A stretch of 55,843 nt of DNA from Sphingomonas faeni (GCF_024273235.1 NZ_JANBVH010000031.1:1-55843), one strand, 5' to 3'; numbered from the stretch's first letter, positions 33,655 through 43,239 are shown. A program made the numbers and translations. The notes: a model not told the origin generated them from the letters alone.

Positions 33655-33764
33655 TCCCCCCTCCCTGAAAGGGAGGGGCCGGGGGTGGGTCGGCTTCCGC
33701 ATGCCGATCGCGGGTGGCGTAAGCGGGCCGACCCACCCCCAACCCCTCCCTTCCAGGGAGGGGA
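33655..33764. repeat. palindromic intergenic repeat (CCCTCCCT family)
   Basis: Ends CCCCCCTCCCTGAAAGGGAGG and CCCCTCCCTTCCAGGGAGGGG; the interior GGTGGGTCGGCTTCCGCAT ... GTAAGCGGGCCGACCCACC matches the copy at 6066-6176 closely. It belongs to a ~700-bp repeat-filled gap between the acyl-CoA ligase and rutB. Confidence 0.85.
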
Positions 33765-33888
33765 GAAAGCGACGGCGCGATGCCACCCAGCGGGGGCATC
33801 CCCCACCCACCAGAGAAACGTCTCGCGTCATCCACGCGCCATCCTCGCGCTATTTGTGCGTCATCTCTCCGCGTGATCCCCCCTCGTT

Positions 33889-33929
33889 ACCCTACCCCGA
33901 CTCACCCTACCCCGACTCACCCCACCCCG
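33889..33929. repeat. short tandem repeat, 15-bp units
   Basis: ACCCTACCCCGACTC occurs twice in a row (33889-33903 and 33904-33918), followed by a partial third unit ACCCCACCCCG. It lies between palindromic repeats and has no coding role. Confidence 0.85.
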
Positions 33930-33932
33930 CCC

Positions 33933-34013
33933 GTCATCCCAGCGAAAGCTGGGATATCCCCATGACGCAGATCGTGACCCGAACCGGGAGATCCCAGCTT
34001 TCGCTGGGATGAC
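33933..34013. repeat. palindromic intergenic repeat, GTCATCCCAGCGAAAGC family
   Basis: The left end GTCATCCCAGCGAAAGCTGGG and the right end CCCAGCTTTCGCTGGGATGAC are perfect reverse complements, with a ~40-bp less symmetrical centre. The only copy of this subtype in the window. Confidence 0.88.
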
Positions 34014-34128
34014 ACACAGGGGGAGGGCGAAAGTGAGGGCGAAGTTAAGGCAAGGTGGCGGGGCAAGACCGGGCCAAAGCGCGGCCGCACCAGCCGCACC
34101 AGCCGCAATACCAACGGCCCACGCCCCT

Positions 34129-34183
34129 TGTTCTCCCGCGAAGGCGGGAGCCCAGCCTGTATCCCCGCCTTCGCGGGGATACA
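34129..34183. repeat. palindromic intergenic repeat, TTCTCCCGCGAAGGCGGG family
   Basis: A hairpin from TGTTCTCCCGCGAAGGCGGG to CCCCGCCTTCGCGGGGATACA, with CCCAGCCTG in the centre. Same family as the copy inside dnaE. It lies about 90 bp upstream of rutB, within an open but non-coding extension of that frame. Confidence 0.88.
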
Positions 34184-34275
34184 AATCTCCTGCTTCGAAG
34201 GAGGTTCGCGCGCACGGCCTCACCCCCGAATCATTTCGCACTTGCACAATTCCCACGATCCGGCAGCTTGTGCGC

Positions 34276-35004
<729 letters not shown>

Positions 35005-35012
35005 CCCTTCCT

Positions 35013-35093
35013 TGTTCCCTCGCGAACGCGGGGGCCCAGGAGCCACGAACGCTACCGCCCGCAACCCTGGACCCCCGCCTGCGCGGGGGAACG
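35013..35093. repeat. palindromic repeat between rutB and rutC
   Basis: Ends TGTTCCCTCGCGAACGCGGGG and CCCCCGCCTGCGCGGGGGAACG with CCCAGG/CCTGG inner arms; the longer centre (GAGCCACGAACGCTACC...) is shared with the copy at 47799-47879 in altered form. It splits an otherwise tight operon and leaves 20 bp for the rutC ribosome-binding site. Confidence 0.87.
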
Positions 35094-35113
35094 GATTGGT
35101 AAAAGGAACTCAG

Positions 35114-35497
35114 ATGCCGTTCGAAGCCATCAACCCACCCCAGTTCCCCACCCCGATCGCCCCCTATTCGGCGGGCGCCAAGGCCGGCAACACGGTCTAC
35201 GTCTCGGGCGTACTCGCGCTGGGCGAGGGCGGCACGGTCCTCCACCCCGGCGACGCCGCCGCGCAGACGCGGGCAGTCCTCGACACCATCAAGACCACGC
35301 TCGAAGCCGCCGGCGCGACGCTGGCCGATGTCGCCTTCAACCACATCTTCCTGAAGGACCTCGCCGACTACGCCGCCTTCAACAGCGTGTACGCCGAGTA
35401 TTTCCCCGGTCCCAAGCCCGCGCGCTACTGCATCAAGACCGAACTCGTGAAGCCCGAGTGCCTCGTCGAGATCGCCAGCATCGCGCACCTGTCCTGA
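35114..35497 (+). CDS. rutC: RutC, Rid-family aminoacrylate/3-aminoacrylate deaminase
   Basis: This 127-residue YjgF/Rid protein acts on the aminoacrylate formed by RutB. It has the family's start APYSAGAKAGNTVYVSGVL, the substrate-binding Arg in QTRAVLDTIKTTLEAAGATLADV, and late PKPARYCIKTELVKPECLVEI with the conserved Arg and Glu. AAAGGAAC precedes the ATG at good spacing. The stop overlaps the rutD ATG (TGATG). Confidence 0.92.
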   Translation: MPFEAINPPQFPTPIAPYSAGAKAGNTVYVSGVLALGEGGTVLHPGDAAAQTRAVLDTIKTTLEAAGATLADVAFNHIFLKDLADYAAFNSVYAEYFPGPKPARYCIKTELVKPECLVEIASIAHLS

Positions 35498-36285
35498 TGG
35501 GGATCGCCGGCGGCATCCACTGGGAGGAGCACGGCCAGCCCAACGGCCCCGCGATCCTGTTGTCGAGCGGCCTCGGCGGTTCGGGCAGCTATTGGCAGCC
35601 GAACCTCGCAGCCCTCGGCGTCGGCCACCGCGTGATCACCTACGACCACCGCGGCACCGGCCGCTCCGACGCCCACGTCCCCGGCGACCTCACCGTCGAG
35701 GCGATGGCCGCCGACGTCGTTGCCTTGATGGACGCGATCGGCCTCGACCGCTGCACCTTCATAGGCCACGCACTCGGCGGCCATATCGGCCTCGCGCTCG
35801 CCCTGGCCGCACCCGAACGCCTCGACCGCCTCGTCGTCATCAACGGCTGGGCCAAGCTCGACCCGCACACCGGGCGCTGCTTCGACACCCGCCTCGCATT
35901 GCTGAAAGACAGCGGCCTCCGCGCGTATCTCCACGCGCAACCGCTGTTCCTCTACCCGCCGCAATGGATTTCCGACCACCACGACCGGCTCCAGGACGAG
36001 GAAGAGGACATGCTCGCGCATTTCCCCGGCGCCGAAATGATCCAGCGACGCGTCGCCGCGGTCCGCCGGTTCAACATCGCCGGCCGACTCGACGAGATCC
36101 GCGTCCCCACGCTGCTGGTCGCCTCCGACGACGACATGCTCGTGCCGCCGTCCGCCTCGGAAAAGCTTGCCGCGGGCATTCCCGGCGCGCAGCTTGCCCG
36201 GATGGCGGCGGGTGCACACGCCTGCAACGTCACGCGGGCGGAGCATTTCAACATGTGGCTGCTCGACTGGCTCGACGGCGAATAG
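35497..36285 (+). CDS. rutD: RutD, aminoacrylate hydrolase-like alpha/beta fold protein
   Basis: This 262-residue protein of the uracil pathway is thought to speed hydrolysis of aminoacrylate to malonic semialdehyde. It has ILLSSGLGGSGSYWQPNL with the oxyanion loop and YDHRGTGRSD. The nucleophile elbow reads GHALGG, with Ala where most alpha/beta hydrolases have Ser; E. coli RutD has GHALG at the same place, so this is a family trait and not damage. The end carries MAAGAHACNVTRAEHFN with the conserved His. It is coupled to rutC by overlap. Confidence 0.9.
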   Translation: MGIAGGIHWEEHGQPNGPAILLSSGLGGSGSYWQPNLAALGVGHRVITYDHRGTGRSDAHVPGDLTVEAMAADVVALMDAIGLDRCTFIGHALGGHIGLALALAAPERLDRLVVINGWAKLDPHTGRCFDTRLALLKDSGLRAYLHAQPLFLYPPQWISDHHDRLQDEEEDMLAHFPGAEMIQRRVAAVRRFNIAGRLDEIRVPTLLVASDDDMLVPPSASEKLAAGIPGAQLARMAAGAHACNVTRAEHFNMWLLDWLDGE

Positions 36286-36294
36286 GAGCGGCAT

Positions 36295-37368
36295 ATGCAG
36301 GTCGGCGTCTTCGTTCCCATCAACAACAATGGCTGGCTGATCAGCGAAAACGCGCCGCAGTACAAACCGAGCTTCGATCTCAACAAGGCGATCGCGCAGG
36401 CCGCCGAGAAGCACGGCCTCGATTTCCTGCTGTCGATGATCAAGCTGCGGGGGTTCGGCGGCAAGACCGAGTTCTGGGATTACGGGCTGGAGAGCTTCAC
36501 GCTGATGGCCGGGCTCGCCGCCGTCACCGATAAGATCAAGATCTACGCGACCTGTGCCACGCTGCTCGTCCCGCCCGCCTATGCCGCGCGGATGTGCAAC
36601 ACGATCGATTCGATCAGCCACGGCCGGTTCGGGCTGAACCTCATCACCGGTTGGCAGCCGCCCGAATACACGCAGATGGGCATGTGGCCCGGCGACGAGC
36701 ATTTCCGCAATCGCTACAAGATGCTCGACGAATACGCCCACATCCTCCGCGAGCTGTGGGAGGAGGGGACCTCCGATTTCAAGGGCGACTATTACGAGAT
36801 GACCGACTGCCGCGTCTGGCCCAGGCCGACCGGCGACATGAAGATCATCTGCGCGGGATCGTCCGACGACGGCCTCGCCTTCTCCGCCAAATGGGCGGAC
36901 TATGCGTTCTGTCTCGGCAAGGGCGTCAACACCCCCACCGCCTTCGCGTTCAACAACGAACGGCTCGCCACCGCCACCGCCAAGACCGGCCGCGACGTGC
37001 AGATCTTCGTCCTGATCATGATCATAGCCGCCGAAACCGACGAAGAGGCGATGGCGAAGTGGCAGCATTACAACGCCGGCGTCGATATCGACGCGATCGC
37101 CTGGCTGATCGACCAGGGCAGTAAGGACACGCACAACAAGGACACCAACGTCCGCCAGCTCGCCGCCCCCGAGGGCGCGGTGAACATCAACATGGGCACG
37201 TTGGTCGGCTCGTACGAAAGCGTGGCGCGCATGCTCGACGAAATGGCCGCGGTTCCCAACACGGGCGGCGTGTTGCTGACCTTCGACGATTTTCTCGAGG
37301 GGGTGGAGGCATTCGGTCAACGAATACAACCACTTATGAAGAGCCGCGCAGGCGTAGGCACAACCTGA
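36295..37368 (+). CDS. rutA: RutA, pyrimidine monooxygenase
   Basis: This FMN-dependent, luciferase-like monooxygenase opens the uracil ring and starts the Rut pathway. The 357-residue product has QVGVFVPINNNGWLIS at the N-terminus, IKLRGFGGKTEFWDYGLESFTLMAGLA, then the flavin/substrate region HGRFGLNLITGWQPPEYTQMGMWPGD, which is specific to RutA. A GGAG site precedes the ATG. It is the last gene of the cluster; no rutF flavin reductase, which supplies its reduced FMN, is adjacent. A run of palindromic repeats follows. Confidence 0.94.
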   Translation: MQVGVFVPINNNGWLISENAPQYKPSFDLNKAIAQAAEKHGLDFLLSMIKLRGFGGKTEFWDYGLESFTLMAGLAAVTDKIKIYATCATLLVPPAYAARMCNTIDSISHGRFGLNLITGWQPPEYTQMGMWPGDEHFRNRYKMLDEYAHILRELWEEGTSDFKGDYYEMTDCRVWPRPTGDMKIICAGSSDDGLAFSAKWADYAFCLGKGVNTPTAFAFNNERLATATAKTGRDVQIFVLIMIIAAETDEEAMAKWQHYNAGVDIDAIAWLIDQGSKDTHNKDTNVRQLAAPEGAVNINMGTLVGSYESVARMLDEMAAVPNTGGVLLTFDDFLEGVEAFGQRIQPLMKSRAGVGTT

Positions 37369-37383
37369 AGCAACCGCGCGTTG

Positions 37384-37465
37384 GCCTAACCCTCCCTAAC
37401 CTTCTTTTCGCATCGGAGAGGGAAGGGCCCCGCGGCATCTTCGCCGTAGGAAGGGTGAGGGCAAG
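37384..37465. repeat. GC-rich intergenic repeat, CTAACCCTCC...GGAAGGGTGAGGG
   Basis: Its ends CCTAACCCTCCCTAACC and GGAAGGGTGAGGGC are partly complementary, and GGGAAGGGGCCC-like words recur in the array at 45301-45480 (GGGGAGAGGGAAGGGGCCCGCGGCCAC). It seems to be another small family of dispersed elements; the boundaries are approximate. Confidence 0.5.
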
Positions 37466-37485
37466 AGGAAGGGCGCGCGCAGGGC

Positions 37486-37591
37486 CACCACCCCGGCGAA
37501 GGCCGGGGCCCAATTGGGAAACGAAGATAACGGAGAACGGCGCTCCGTTACGACCACCTTTCCAACTGGGCCCGGCCTCTGCCGGGGGGGG
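37486..37591. repeat. palindromic intergenic repeat, CCACCACCCCGGCGAAGG family
   Basis: Ends CCACCACCCCGGCGAAGGCC and CCGGCCTCTGCCGGGGGGGG, inner arms GGGCCCAATTGGG and CCAACTGGGCCC. It is the second copy of the element at 27481-27585; both are followed about 30 bp later by a GTTCCCCCGCGAAGG copy, so the two elements occur as a pair. Confidence 0.85.
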
Positions 37592-37615
37592 CGGTAAGGT
37601 CCCGTGAGCCAATAG

Positions 37616-37669
37616 TGTTCCCCCGCGAAGGCGGGGGCCCAGACTGGACTCCCGCCTTCGCGGGAGAAC
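37616..37669. repeat. palindromic intergenic repeat, GTTCCCCCGCGAAGG family
   Basis: A 54-bp hairpin that is practically identical in sequence to the copy at 27626-27678, including the CCCAGACTGG centre. It separates the convergent rutA and antiporter genes. Confidence 0.88.
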
Positions 37670-37693
37670 AAACTTCTTACGAAACGGCGATAG

Positions 37694-39472
37694 TCAAACC
37701 GCCCGAGGCGTTCGCTTGGCCTTCCGGATCCGCGGCTCGGCGATCATGTCCGCCGCTTTCTTGATCTCCTGCCGCAACTCGTCCCGCTTCTCATGGATCG
37801 ACGCGATCACCGGTCCCATTGCCACCCCCAGATCGACCAGCACCGCCTCCGCCAGCTGCAGCGAACTCTCCAACGTCTCCGGCACCGCGTCCGTCACGCC
37901 CGCCCGGTACAATTCCGCGGCATGCGCCGTATCCCGCGCACGCGCCACGATCGGCAAGTCCGGCGCCAAGGCCCGCACCCGCCGCGCCAGTCGTACCGTC
38001 AGCACCGGATCGTCCATCGTCAGGATCAACGCCTTGGCGGTATGCAGCTTCAGCCGATCCACCAGTTCCGCCCGCGCCACGTCGCCGAACAGCACCGGAT
38101 GCCCCTGCGCCCGCGCGGCTTCGACCGAATCGATATCCGCCTCGACCGCGACGTATTTCTGCCCGTGGACGGCCAGCATGTCCGCCACCATCCGGCCCAC
38201 CCGGCCAAAGCCGATGACGACCGTCCCGGGCCCGTCGTCGTCGATCTCGACATCGCCCGCATCCGCGACCGAGCGACTCTCCAACTGCCGCGACACGGTG
38301 CGGCCGAGCTTCGCCAGCAGCGGCGTGATCGTCAGCCCGATCGCCGTGACCGTCTGCCAGAACGACGCGGTCGACGGCAGGATCAGCTGCGCCTGTGCGG
38401 CCGTCGCGAGCACGATCAACGTCGTCTCGGACGGGCTCCCCATCAGCAGTCCGGTCTCGGCGGCAACACCCCGGCGGGAATTGGCCACGCGGAGGAACAG
38501 GAACGTCACCACGGCCTTGGTCGCGACCACGCCCGTCACCGCGAGCAGCAGCGACGGCCAGTTCTGCGCGATCAGCCGCAGGTCGAGGCTCATGCCGACG
38601 GTGATCAGGAACACGCCGAGCGCGAGGCCCTTGAACGGCGCGGTGATGACCTCGACCTCGCTGTGATATTCGGTCTCCGCGATCAGCAGCCCCGCCAGCA
38701 ACGCGCCGACGATCGGCGACAGTCCGGCGGCGGTGGTCGCGACGCTGGCGACGATGACGACCAGCAGAGACGCCGCGAGGAACAGCTCCGGGCTCTTGGT
38801 CCGCGCCGCCTGGCCGAACAATCGGGGCAGGACGAGCCGTCCGCCGATATACATCGCGACCACGGTCAGCCCGCCGCGCAGCGCGACGCCAGCGATGCCT
38901 TGCCAGCCGGCATCGCTCGCCGTCGGCGCCAAGGCGCCCAGTACGAAGATGATCGGCACGAGCGCCAGATCCTCGAACAGCAACATCGCGAACGCACCCC
39001 GACCGACCGCACCGGTGGTACCGACGAGCGGCAGGACCAGTGCGGTGGACGATAAGGCGAGTGCAAAGCCAAGCCCGATCGCGCCGGCCCATTCCTGGCC
39101 GATGAAGTGCAACGCCACGCCGATGATCAGCGCCGAGCCGATCAGTTCGGCGGCGCCGGTGCCGAACACGAGCCGCTTCATCGACCACAAGCGCTTGAAC
39201 GAGAGTTCGAGGCCGATCGAGAACAGCAGCAGGATTATGCCGAACTCGGCGAACGGCTCGATCGATTCCGGACTCGATATGGTCAGATAATACAGCCACG
39301 GTGCGGCACCGGTCAGGGCGCCCAGACCGGCGGGGCCGACCAGCAGTCCGACGAGGATGAAACCGATGACCGGGCTCACCCGGAACCGCGCGAACGCGGG
39401 AATGACCAGACCCGCCGCGCCGAGAATGACGAGCGCGTCGCTGAAACCGTGATTGTCGAGCCGTAATGCCAT
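37694..39472 (-). CDS. monovalent cation:proton antiporter, KefB/YbaL type (CPA2) with RCK domain
   Basis: This 592-residue inner-membrane protein has about 12 hydrophobic segments. It includes GFILVGLLVGPAGLGALTG, FAEFGIILLLFSIGLELSF and GFALALSSTALVLPL, typical of CPA2 exchangers, then a cytoplasmic TrkA-N/RCK domain (VVIGFGRVGRMVADMLAVHG) from about residue 410 to 530 and a charged coiled tail (IHEKRDELRQEIKKAADM). It probably moves K+ or Na+ against protons under nucleotide control. The ATG start gives the usual short N-terminus. It is convergent with rutA. Confidence 0.92.
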   Translation of the reverse strand: MALRLDNHGFSDALVILGAAGLVIPAFARFRVSPVIGFILVGLLVGPAGLGALTGAAPWLYYLTISSPESIEPFAEFGIILLLFSIGLELSFKRLWSMKRLVFGTGAAELIGSALIIGVALHFIGQEWAGAIGLGFALALSSTALVLPLVGTTGAVGRGAFAMLLFEDLALVPIIFVLGALAPTASDAGWQGIAGVALRGGLTVVAMYIGGRLVLPRLFGQAARTKSPELFLAASLLVVIVASVATTAAGLSPIVGALLAGLLIAETEYHSEVEVITAPFKGLALGVFLITVGMSLDLRLIAQNWPSLLLAVTGVVATKAVVTFLFLRVANSRRGVAAETGLLMGSPSETTLIVLATAAQAQLILPSTASFWQTVTAIGLTITPLLAKLGRTVSRQLESRSVADAGDVEIDDDGPGTVVIGFGRVGRMVADMLAVHGQKYVAVEADIDSVEAARAQGHPVLFGDVARAELVDRLKLHTAKALILTMDDPVLTVRLARRVRALAPDLPIVARARDTAHAAELYRAGVTDAVPETLESSLQLAEAVLVDLGVAMGPVIASIHEKRDELRQEIKKAADMIAEPRIRKAKRTPRAV

Positions 39473-39628
39473 GCGTGCGACCTTAGGGGACGCATGACGG
39501 ATTTGTCAGGAAGAAATACTGCGCGGTGGATCGACGGGCCGTTCTCGAGCCGCGCCGGGATGCTGACCGCGCAAATCCAAAGCAACCAGAAGGCCGTGCG
39601 CGACACGGTCGCTCATAAAAACCATCCA

Positions 39629-39723
39629 GTCACCCCGGACTAGTTCCGGGGTCCACGGCGCCGCAAACTCGATTTCGTCGATTCTGCGGCACGGTGGATG
39701 CCGGAACGAGACCGGCATGACGG
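39629..39723. repeat. palindromic intergenic repeat, GTCACCCCGGAC family
   Basis: The ends GTCACCCCGGACTAGTTCCGGGGTCCACG and CGGTGGATGCCGGAACGAGACC (cut here) with GGCATGACGG pair with each other; the interior CCGCAAACTCG also occurs in the copy at 45180-45272. It lies in the 300-bp gap upstream of the antiporter gene and downstream of icd. Confidence 0.8.
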
Positions 39724-39780
39724 AGGAAAGGGGCGGGGCCATGCTCTCGAAATAGAAGGCCGCCACCCCTCAGGCCAAGC

Positions 39781-41001
39781 TTACGCCCAGTTGGCCATCT
39801 CGGTTTCGAGGTTCGAGCGCACCTGCTCGAAGAACTGCTCGGTCGTCATCCAGGGCTGGTCGGGGCCGATCAGGATTGCGAGATCCTTGGTCATGTGGCC
39901 GTCTTCTACCGTCTTCACGCAGACGCGCTCGAGCGTCTCGGCGAACTTCGTGACGTCGGGCGTATCGTCGAACTTGCCGCGATACTTCAGGCCGCCGGTC
40001 CATGCGAAGATCGACGCGATCGGGTTCGTCGAGGTCGCCTTGCCCTGCTCGTGCATGCGGAAGTGACGCGTGACGGTGCCGTGTGCTGCCTCGGCCTCGA
40101 CGGTCTTGCCGTCCGGGGTCAGCAGGATCGAGGTCATCAGGCCGAGCGAGCCGAAGCCCTGTGCGACCTGGTCCGACTGGACGTCGCCGTCATAGTTCTT
40201 GCAGGCCCAGACGAACTCGCCGTTCCACTTGAGCGCCGATGCGACCATGTCGTCGATCAGGCGATGCTCGTAGACGATGCCGGCTTCCTTGAACTTGTCC
40301 TTGAACTCGGCCTCGAACACCTCGGCGAACAGATCCTTGAAGCGGCCGTCATAGGCCTTGAGGATCGTGTTCTTGGTCGACAGATACACCGGCCATTTCA
40401 GGTTGAGGCCGTAATGCATCGATGCGCGCGCGAAATCGCGGATCGAGTCGTCGAGGTTGTACATCGCCATCGCGACGCCCGCTGACGGGAACTGGAACAC
40501 TTCGCGGTCGATCGTCGCGCCGTCGTCGCCTTCGAACACCAGGCGCAGCTTGCCGGGGCCGGGGACGAGGAAGTCGGTCGCGCGATACTGGTCGCCGAAT
40601 GCGTGACGGCCGACGACGATCGGATGCGTCCAGCCCGGGATCAGGCGGGGGACGTTCTTGATCACGATCGGCTCGCGGAAGATTGTCCCGCCGAGGATGT
40701 TGCGGATCGTGCCGTTCGGCGACTTCCACATCTTCTTCAGGCCGAATTCGGTCACGCGCTGCTCGTCGGGCGTGATCGTCGCGCACTTCACCGCGACGCC
40801 ATGCTTCTGCGTGGCGAGCGCGCTGTCGATCGTGACCTGGTCGTCGGTCGCGTCGCGATGCTCGACGCCGAGATCGTAATAATCGAGCTCGATATCCAGA
40901 TACGGCTTGATCAGGCGCTCGCGGATCCATTCCCAGATGATCCGCGTCATCTCGTCGCCGTCGATCTCCACGATCGGATTCTTAACCTTGATCTTCGCCA
41001 T
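39781..41001 (-). CDS. icd: NADP-dependent isocitrate dehydrogenase (eukaryote-like type)
   Basis: This TCA-cycle enzyme turns isocitrate into 2-oxoglutarate with NADPH formation. The 406-residue product starts KVKNPIVEIDGDEMTRIIWEWIRE, the pattern of the homodimeric type shared by alphaproteobacteria and eukaryotes and unlike E. coli Icd. Substrate residues are in SPNGTIRNILGGTIFREP; DDMVASALKWNGEFVWACKNYDGDVQSD holds the catalytic Lys/metal Asp; the coenzyme site is AAHGTVTRHFRMHEQGK. The gene stands alone, divergent from psd. Confidence 0.97.
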   Translation of the reverse strand: MAKIKVKNPIVEIDGDEMTRIIWEWIRERLIKPYLDIELDYYDLGVEHRDATDDQVTIDSALATQKHGVAVKCATITPDEQRVTEFGLKKMWKSPNGTIRNILGGTIFREPIVIKNVPRLIPGWTHPIVVGRHAFGDQYRATDFLVPGPGKLRLVFEGDDGATIDREVFQFPSAGVAMAMYNLDDSIRDFARASMHYGLNLKWPVYLSTKNTILKAYDGRFKDLFAEVFEAEFKDKFKEAGIVYEHRLIDDMVASALKWNGEFVWACKNYDGDVQSDQVAQGFGSLGLMTSILLTPDGKTVEAEAAHGTVTRHFRMHEQGKATSTNPIASIFAWTGGLKYRGKFDDTPDVTKFAETLERVCVKTVEDGHMTKDLAILIGPDQPWMTTEQFFEQVRSNLETEMANWA

Positions 41002-41165
41002 ATCCGGGTCCTTCGGGGGAGGGGTTTGGGGAGCGTCTAGGGGAGCGCGGCGCGACGATCAACCACCCGGCAGCGGCCCGGCCAGCATTGCGCAACCGTT
41101 GGCGCTGTAAGGAAAAGCCGGTTCATCGTTGTATCGCGCGTCAGGCACGGATAGACCCGCGGGTT

Positions 41166-41894
41166 ATGGCATCGCTCGACAAGCCGCCCGTCACGACCTC
41201 CACGGTCAAATGGCGATTTCCCGCAGTCCATCCGGAAGGCCACAAATACGTCGCGATCGCGACCGGCATCACGCTGCTGCTGACGATCGTCAGCCACGTG
41301 CTGTTCTGGCCGATGGTCGGCGTCGTGATCTGGGTCGCGACGTTCTTCCGCGATCCGATCCGCACAACTCCTCAGGGAGAAGGACTGATCGTCGCCCCCG
41401 CCGACGGGCTGATCACGATGATCCAGCGCGTCCCCATCCCGCGTGAGCTCGCCGGCGAGAACGGCCTCGGCGACGCGCCGCTGGTGCGCGTGTCGATCTT
41501 CATGTCGGTGTTCGACGTGCACATTAATCGCACGCCGATCGCCGGGACTATCCGCCAAGTCGTTTATATTTCGGGCAAGTTCCTCAACGCCGATCTCGAC
41601 AAGGCCAGCGACGAGAACGAGCGCCAGCATTTTGTCGTTGAAGATCGCCACGGCATGCGGATCGGCTTCACGCAGATCGCGGGTTTGGTCGCACGGCGCA
41701 TCCTGGGCTTCGTCAAGGCCGGCGACATGGTCGCGGCCGGCCAGCGCATCGGGCTGATCCGGTTCGGCAGCCGCGTCGACGTGTACCTGCCCGATCATGT
41801 CGTACCGCAGGTCTGCCTCGGCCAGCGCAGCATTGCAGGCGAGACCGTGCTCGGTCGCGTCGGTGGTGTTCCGGTCGGTGGTGTCGCGCAATGA
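41166..41894 (+). CDS. psd: phosphatidylserine decarboxylase, short type
   Basis: This membrane-associated enzyme converts phosphatidylserine to phosphatidylethanolamine. The 242-residue proenzyme has one or two N-terminal hydrophobic segments, VAPADGLITMI, FMSVFDVHINRTPIAG, and the self-cleavage site RFGSRVDVYLP at Gly201-Ser202, where Ser becomes the pyruvoyl group. It is the short form common in alphaproteobacteria. ATG at 41166 is chosen; the frame extends upstream without coding character. The stop overlaps the pssA start (ATGA). Confidence 0.94.
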   Translation: MASLDKPPVTTSTVKWRFPAVHPEGHKYVAIATGITLLLTIVSHVLFWPMVGVVIWVATFFRDPIRTTPQGEGLIVAPADGLITMIQRVPIPRELAGENGLGDAPLVRVSIFMSVFDVHINRTPIAGTIRQVVYISGKFLNADLDKASDENERQHFVVEDRHGMRIGFTQIAGLVARRILGFVKAGDMVAAGQRIGLIRFGSRVDVYLPDHVVPQVCLGQRSIAGETVLGRVGGVPVGGVAQ

Positions 41895-42742
41895 TCGGTC
41901 GCGACGAGATCGATGACGGTTCGACGGACACGCGTGGTCGCGGAAAGTTCGGCCGCACCCGCCGGGCGCCGCGCGGACTTCCGTTACGCGCCGTCGCGCC
42001 CAATGCCGTAACCGCACTGGCGCTGTGTTCCGGCCTGAGCGGCGTACGCTTCGCGATCGGCGGCGAGTGGCAAAGCGCCGTCGCGATGATCATGGTTGCC
42101 GGCGTGCTCGACGGTCTCGACGGCCGGATCGCCCGGATGCTCCACGGCGAGAGCCGGTTCGGTGCCGAACTCGATTCGTTGTCCGACGCGATCTCGTTCG
42201 GCGTCGCGCCCGCGTTGATCGTCTATCTCTGGTCGCTGGCCGCGCTGCCCCGCGTCGGCTGGATCTGTTCGTTGATCTTCGCGGTGTTCTGTGCGCTCCG
42301 TCTCGCGCGCTTCAATGCCAAGATCGACGAGAGCCACCAGCCGCACAAATCGGCCGGCTTCCTGACCGGCGTTCCGGCCCCAGCGGGTGCTGGCCTGGCA
42401 CTGATGCCGATGTTCTTCTGGTTCTGGACCGACGAACCGAAATTCGCGTCGCCCTATTTCGTCGCACCGTGGGTCGCGTTCGTCGCGCTCCTGATGGTGT
42501 CCAGCATCGCCACCTATTCGTGGAGCTCGGTCAAGCTCCGCAGCAACATTCGGTTCGAGGCCATCGCGCTCGTCGTGTTGCTCGGCGCCGCGATCGTAAG
42601 CGCACCGTGGCATACGCTCAGCATCATCTGCGTGCTGTACCTGCTCTCGATGCCGTTCAGCATCGCGAGCTACGCCAAGATCAGGCGGCAGCGTTCCAAC
42701 GGCGGGCGGGTGCCGGAGCCGTCACTGACGCCCAGCGCCTGA
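41891..42742 (+). CDS. pssA: CDP-diacylglycerol--serine O-phosphatidyltransferase
   Basis: This inner-membrane enzyme makes phosphatidylserine for the coupled decarboxylase. Its 283 residues have about eight hydrophobic segments and the CDP-alcohol phosphotransferase motif DGRIARMLHGESRFGAELDSLSD (pattern DG-x2-AR-x8-G-x3-D-x3-D). A ~35-residue polar N-terminus precedes the first helix. It overlaps psd by 4 nt, so the two successive steps are expressed together. Its 3' end overlaps a possible small gene on the other strand. Confidence 0.94.
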   Translation: MIGRDEIDDGSTDTRGRGKFGRTRRAPRGLPLRAVAPNAVTALALCSGLSGVRFAIGGEWQSAVAMIMVAGVLDGLDGRIARMLHGESRFGAELDSLSDAISFGVAPALIVYLWSLAALPRVGWICSLIFAVFCALRLARFNAKIDESHQPHKSAGFLTGVPAPAGAGLALMPMFFWFWTDEPKFASPYFVAPWVAFVALLMVSSIATYSWSSVKLRSNIRFEAIALVVLLGAAIVSAPWHTLSIICVLYLLSMPFSIASYAKIRRQRSNGGRVPEPSLTPSA

Positions 42743-42965
42743 CCGCGATCCGGCGCTCCGCAACCGCCAGCGTGTGGAGTGGCTGGAACGCAGGTTCGAC
42801 ATTCCCCATCGCAAGGCGGACGATACGACTCCATTGCGGCGCGATCGACGAGACGATCATAATGCCCGCGACGGCGAATGCACCAGCAAAAACCATGAAG
42901 CTCAGAACCAACATCACGTCCGCCTTCCTATGACTTGCGAACAAATTCTTAATGTCCGCAAACAC
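42681..42965 (-). CDS. possible small membrane protein
   Basis: This 94-residue ORF is not recognised. The first ~60 residues look natural: a polar start with several Lys, one strong hydrophobic segment (VMLVLSFMVFAGAFAVAGIMIVSSI) and RLAMGNVEPAFQPLHTLAVAERR. The last ~20 residues lie inside the 3' end of pssA on the opposite strand. The upstream DNA is AT-rich and could hold a promoter. No other gene explains this gap, so a real gene is plausible, but overlap and size leave doubt. Confidence 0.48.
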   Translation of the reverse strand: MFADIKNLFASHRKADVMLVLSFMVFAGAFAVAGIMIVSSIAPQWSRIVRLAMGNVEPAFQPLHTLAVAERRIAVRRWASVTAPAPARRWNAAA

Positions 42966-43239
42966 TTGGTCAGAAACATCGTTCCGTTCGTCGCATTTCG
43001 AAACCGGCCATACCGGTTCCCATCAGCGCCGAGTCGAACATCTGTTCCCCTCTGAGCCCTTTATGTTCTCATTGCGTTCCATGAGTCAAGCGGGCCTTAT
43101 GCAATTGCTTTCCAGGCAAGGCCACGCTAAGGGCCGCGCCTCTAACCCCGCATGGGAGGCATCATAGCCCGGTGCGTCACGGTCATTCGGCCACGACGTC
43201 ATCCGCTTCCCAGAGGCACAACCGGAAGGATATATCCCT

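Noticed and set aside
33581..34183. CRISPR-like appearance of repeated GC-rich units
   Set aside because: Units are palindromic elements of different families and an exact two-copy tandem; there are no regularly spaced direct repeats with unique spacers and no cas genes.
35497..36285. Missing catalytic Ser in RutD (GHALGG) as a sign of inactivation
   Set aside because: The same Ala-containing elbow occurs in E. coli RutD, so it is a feature of the family.
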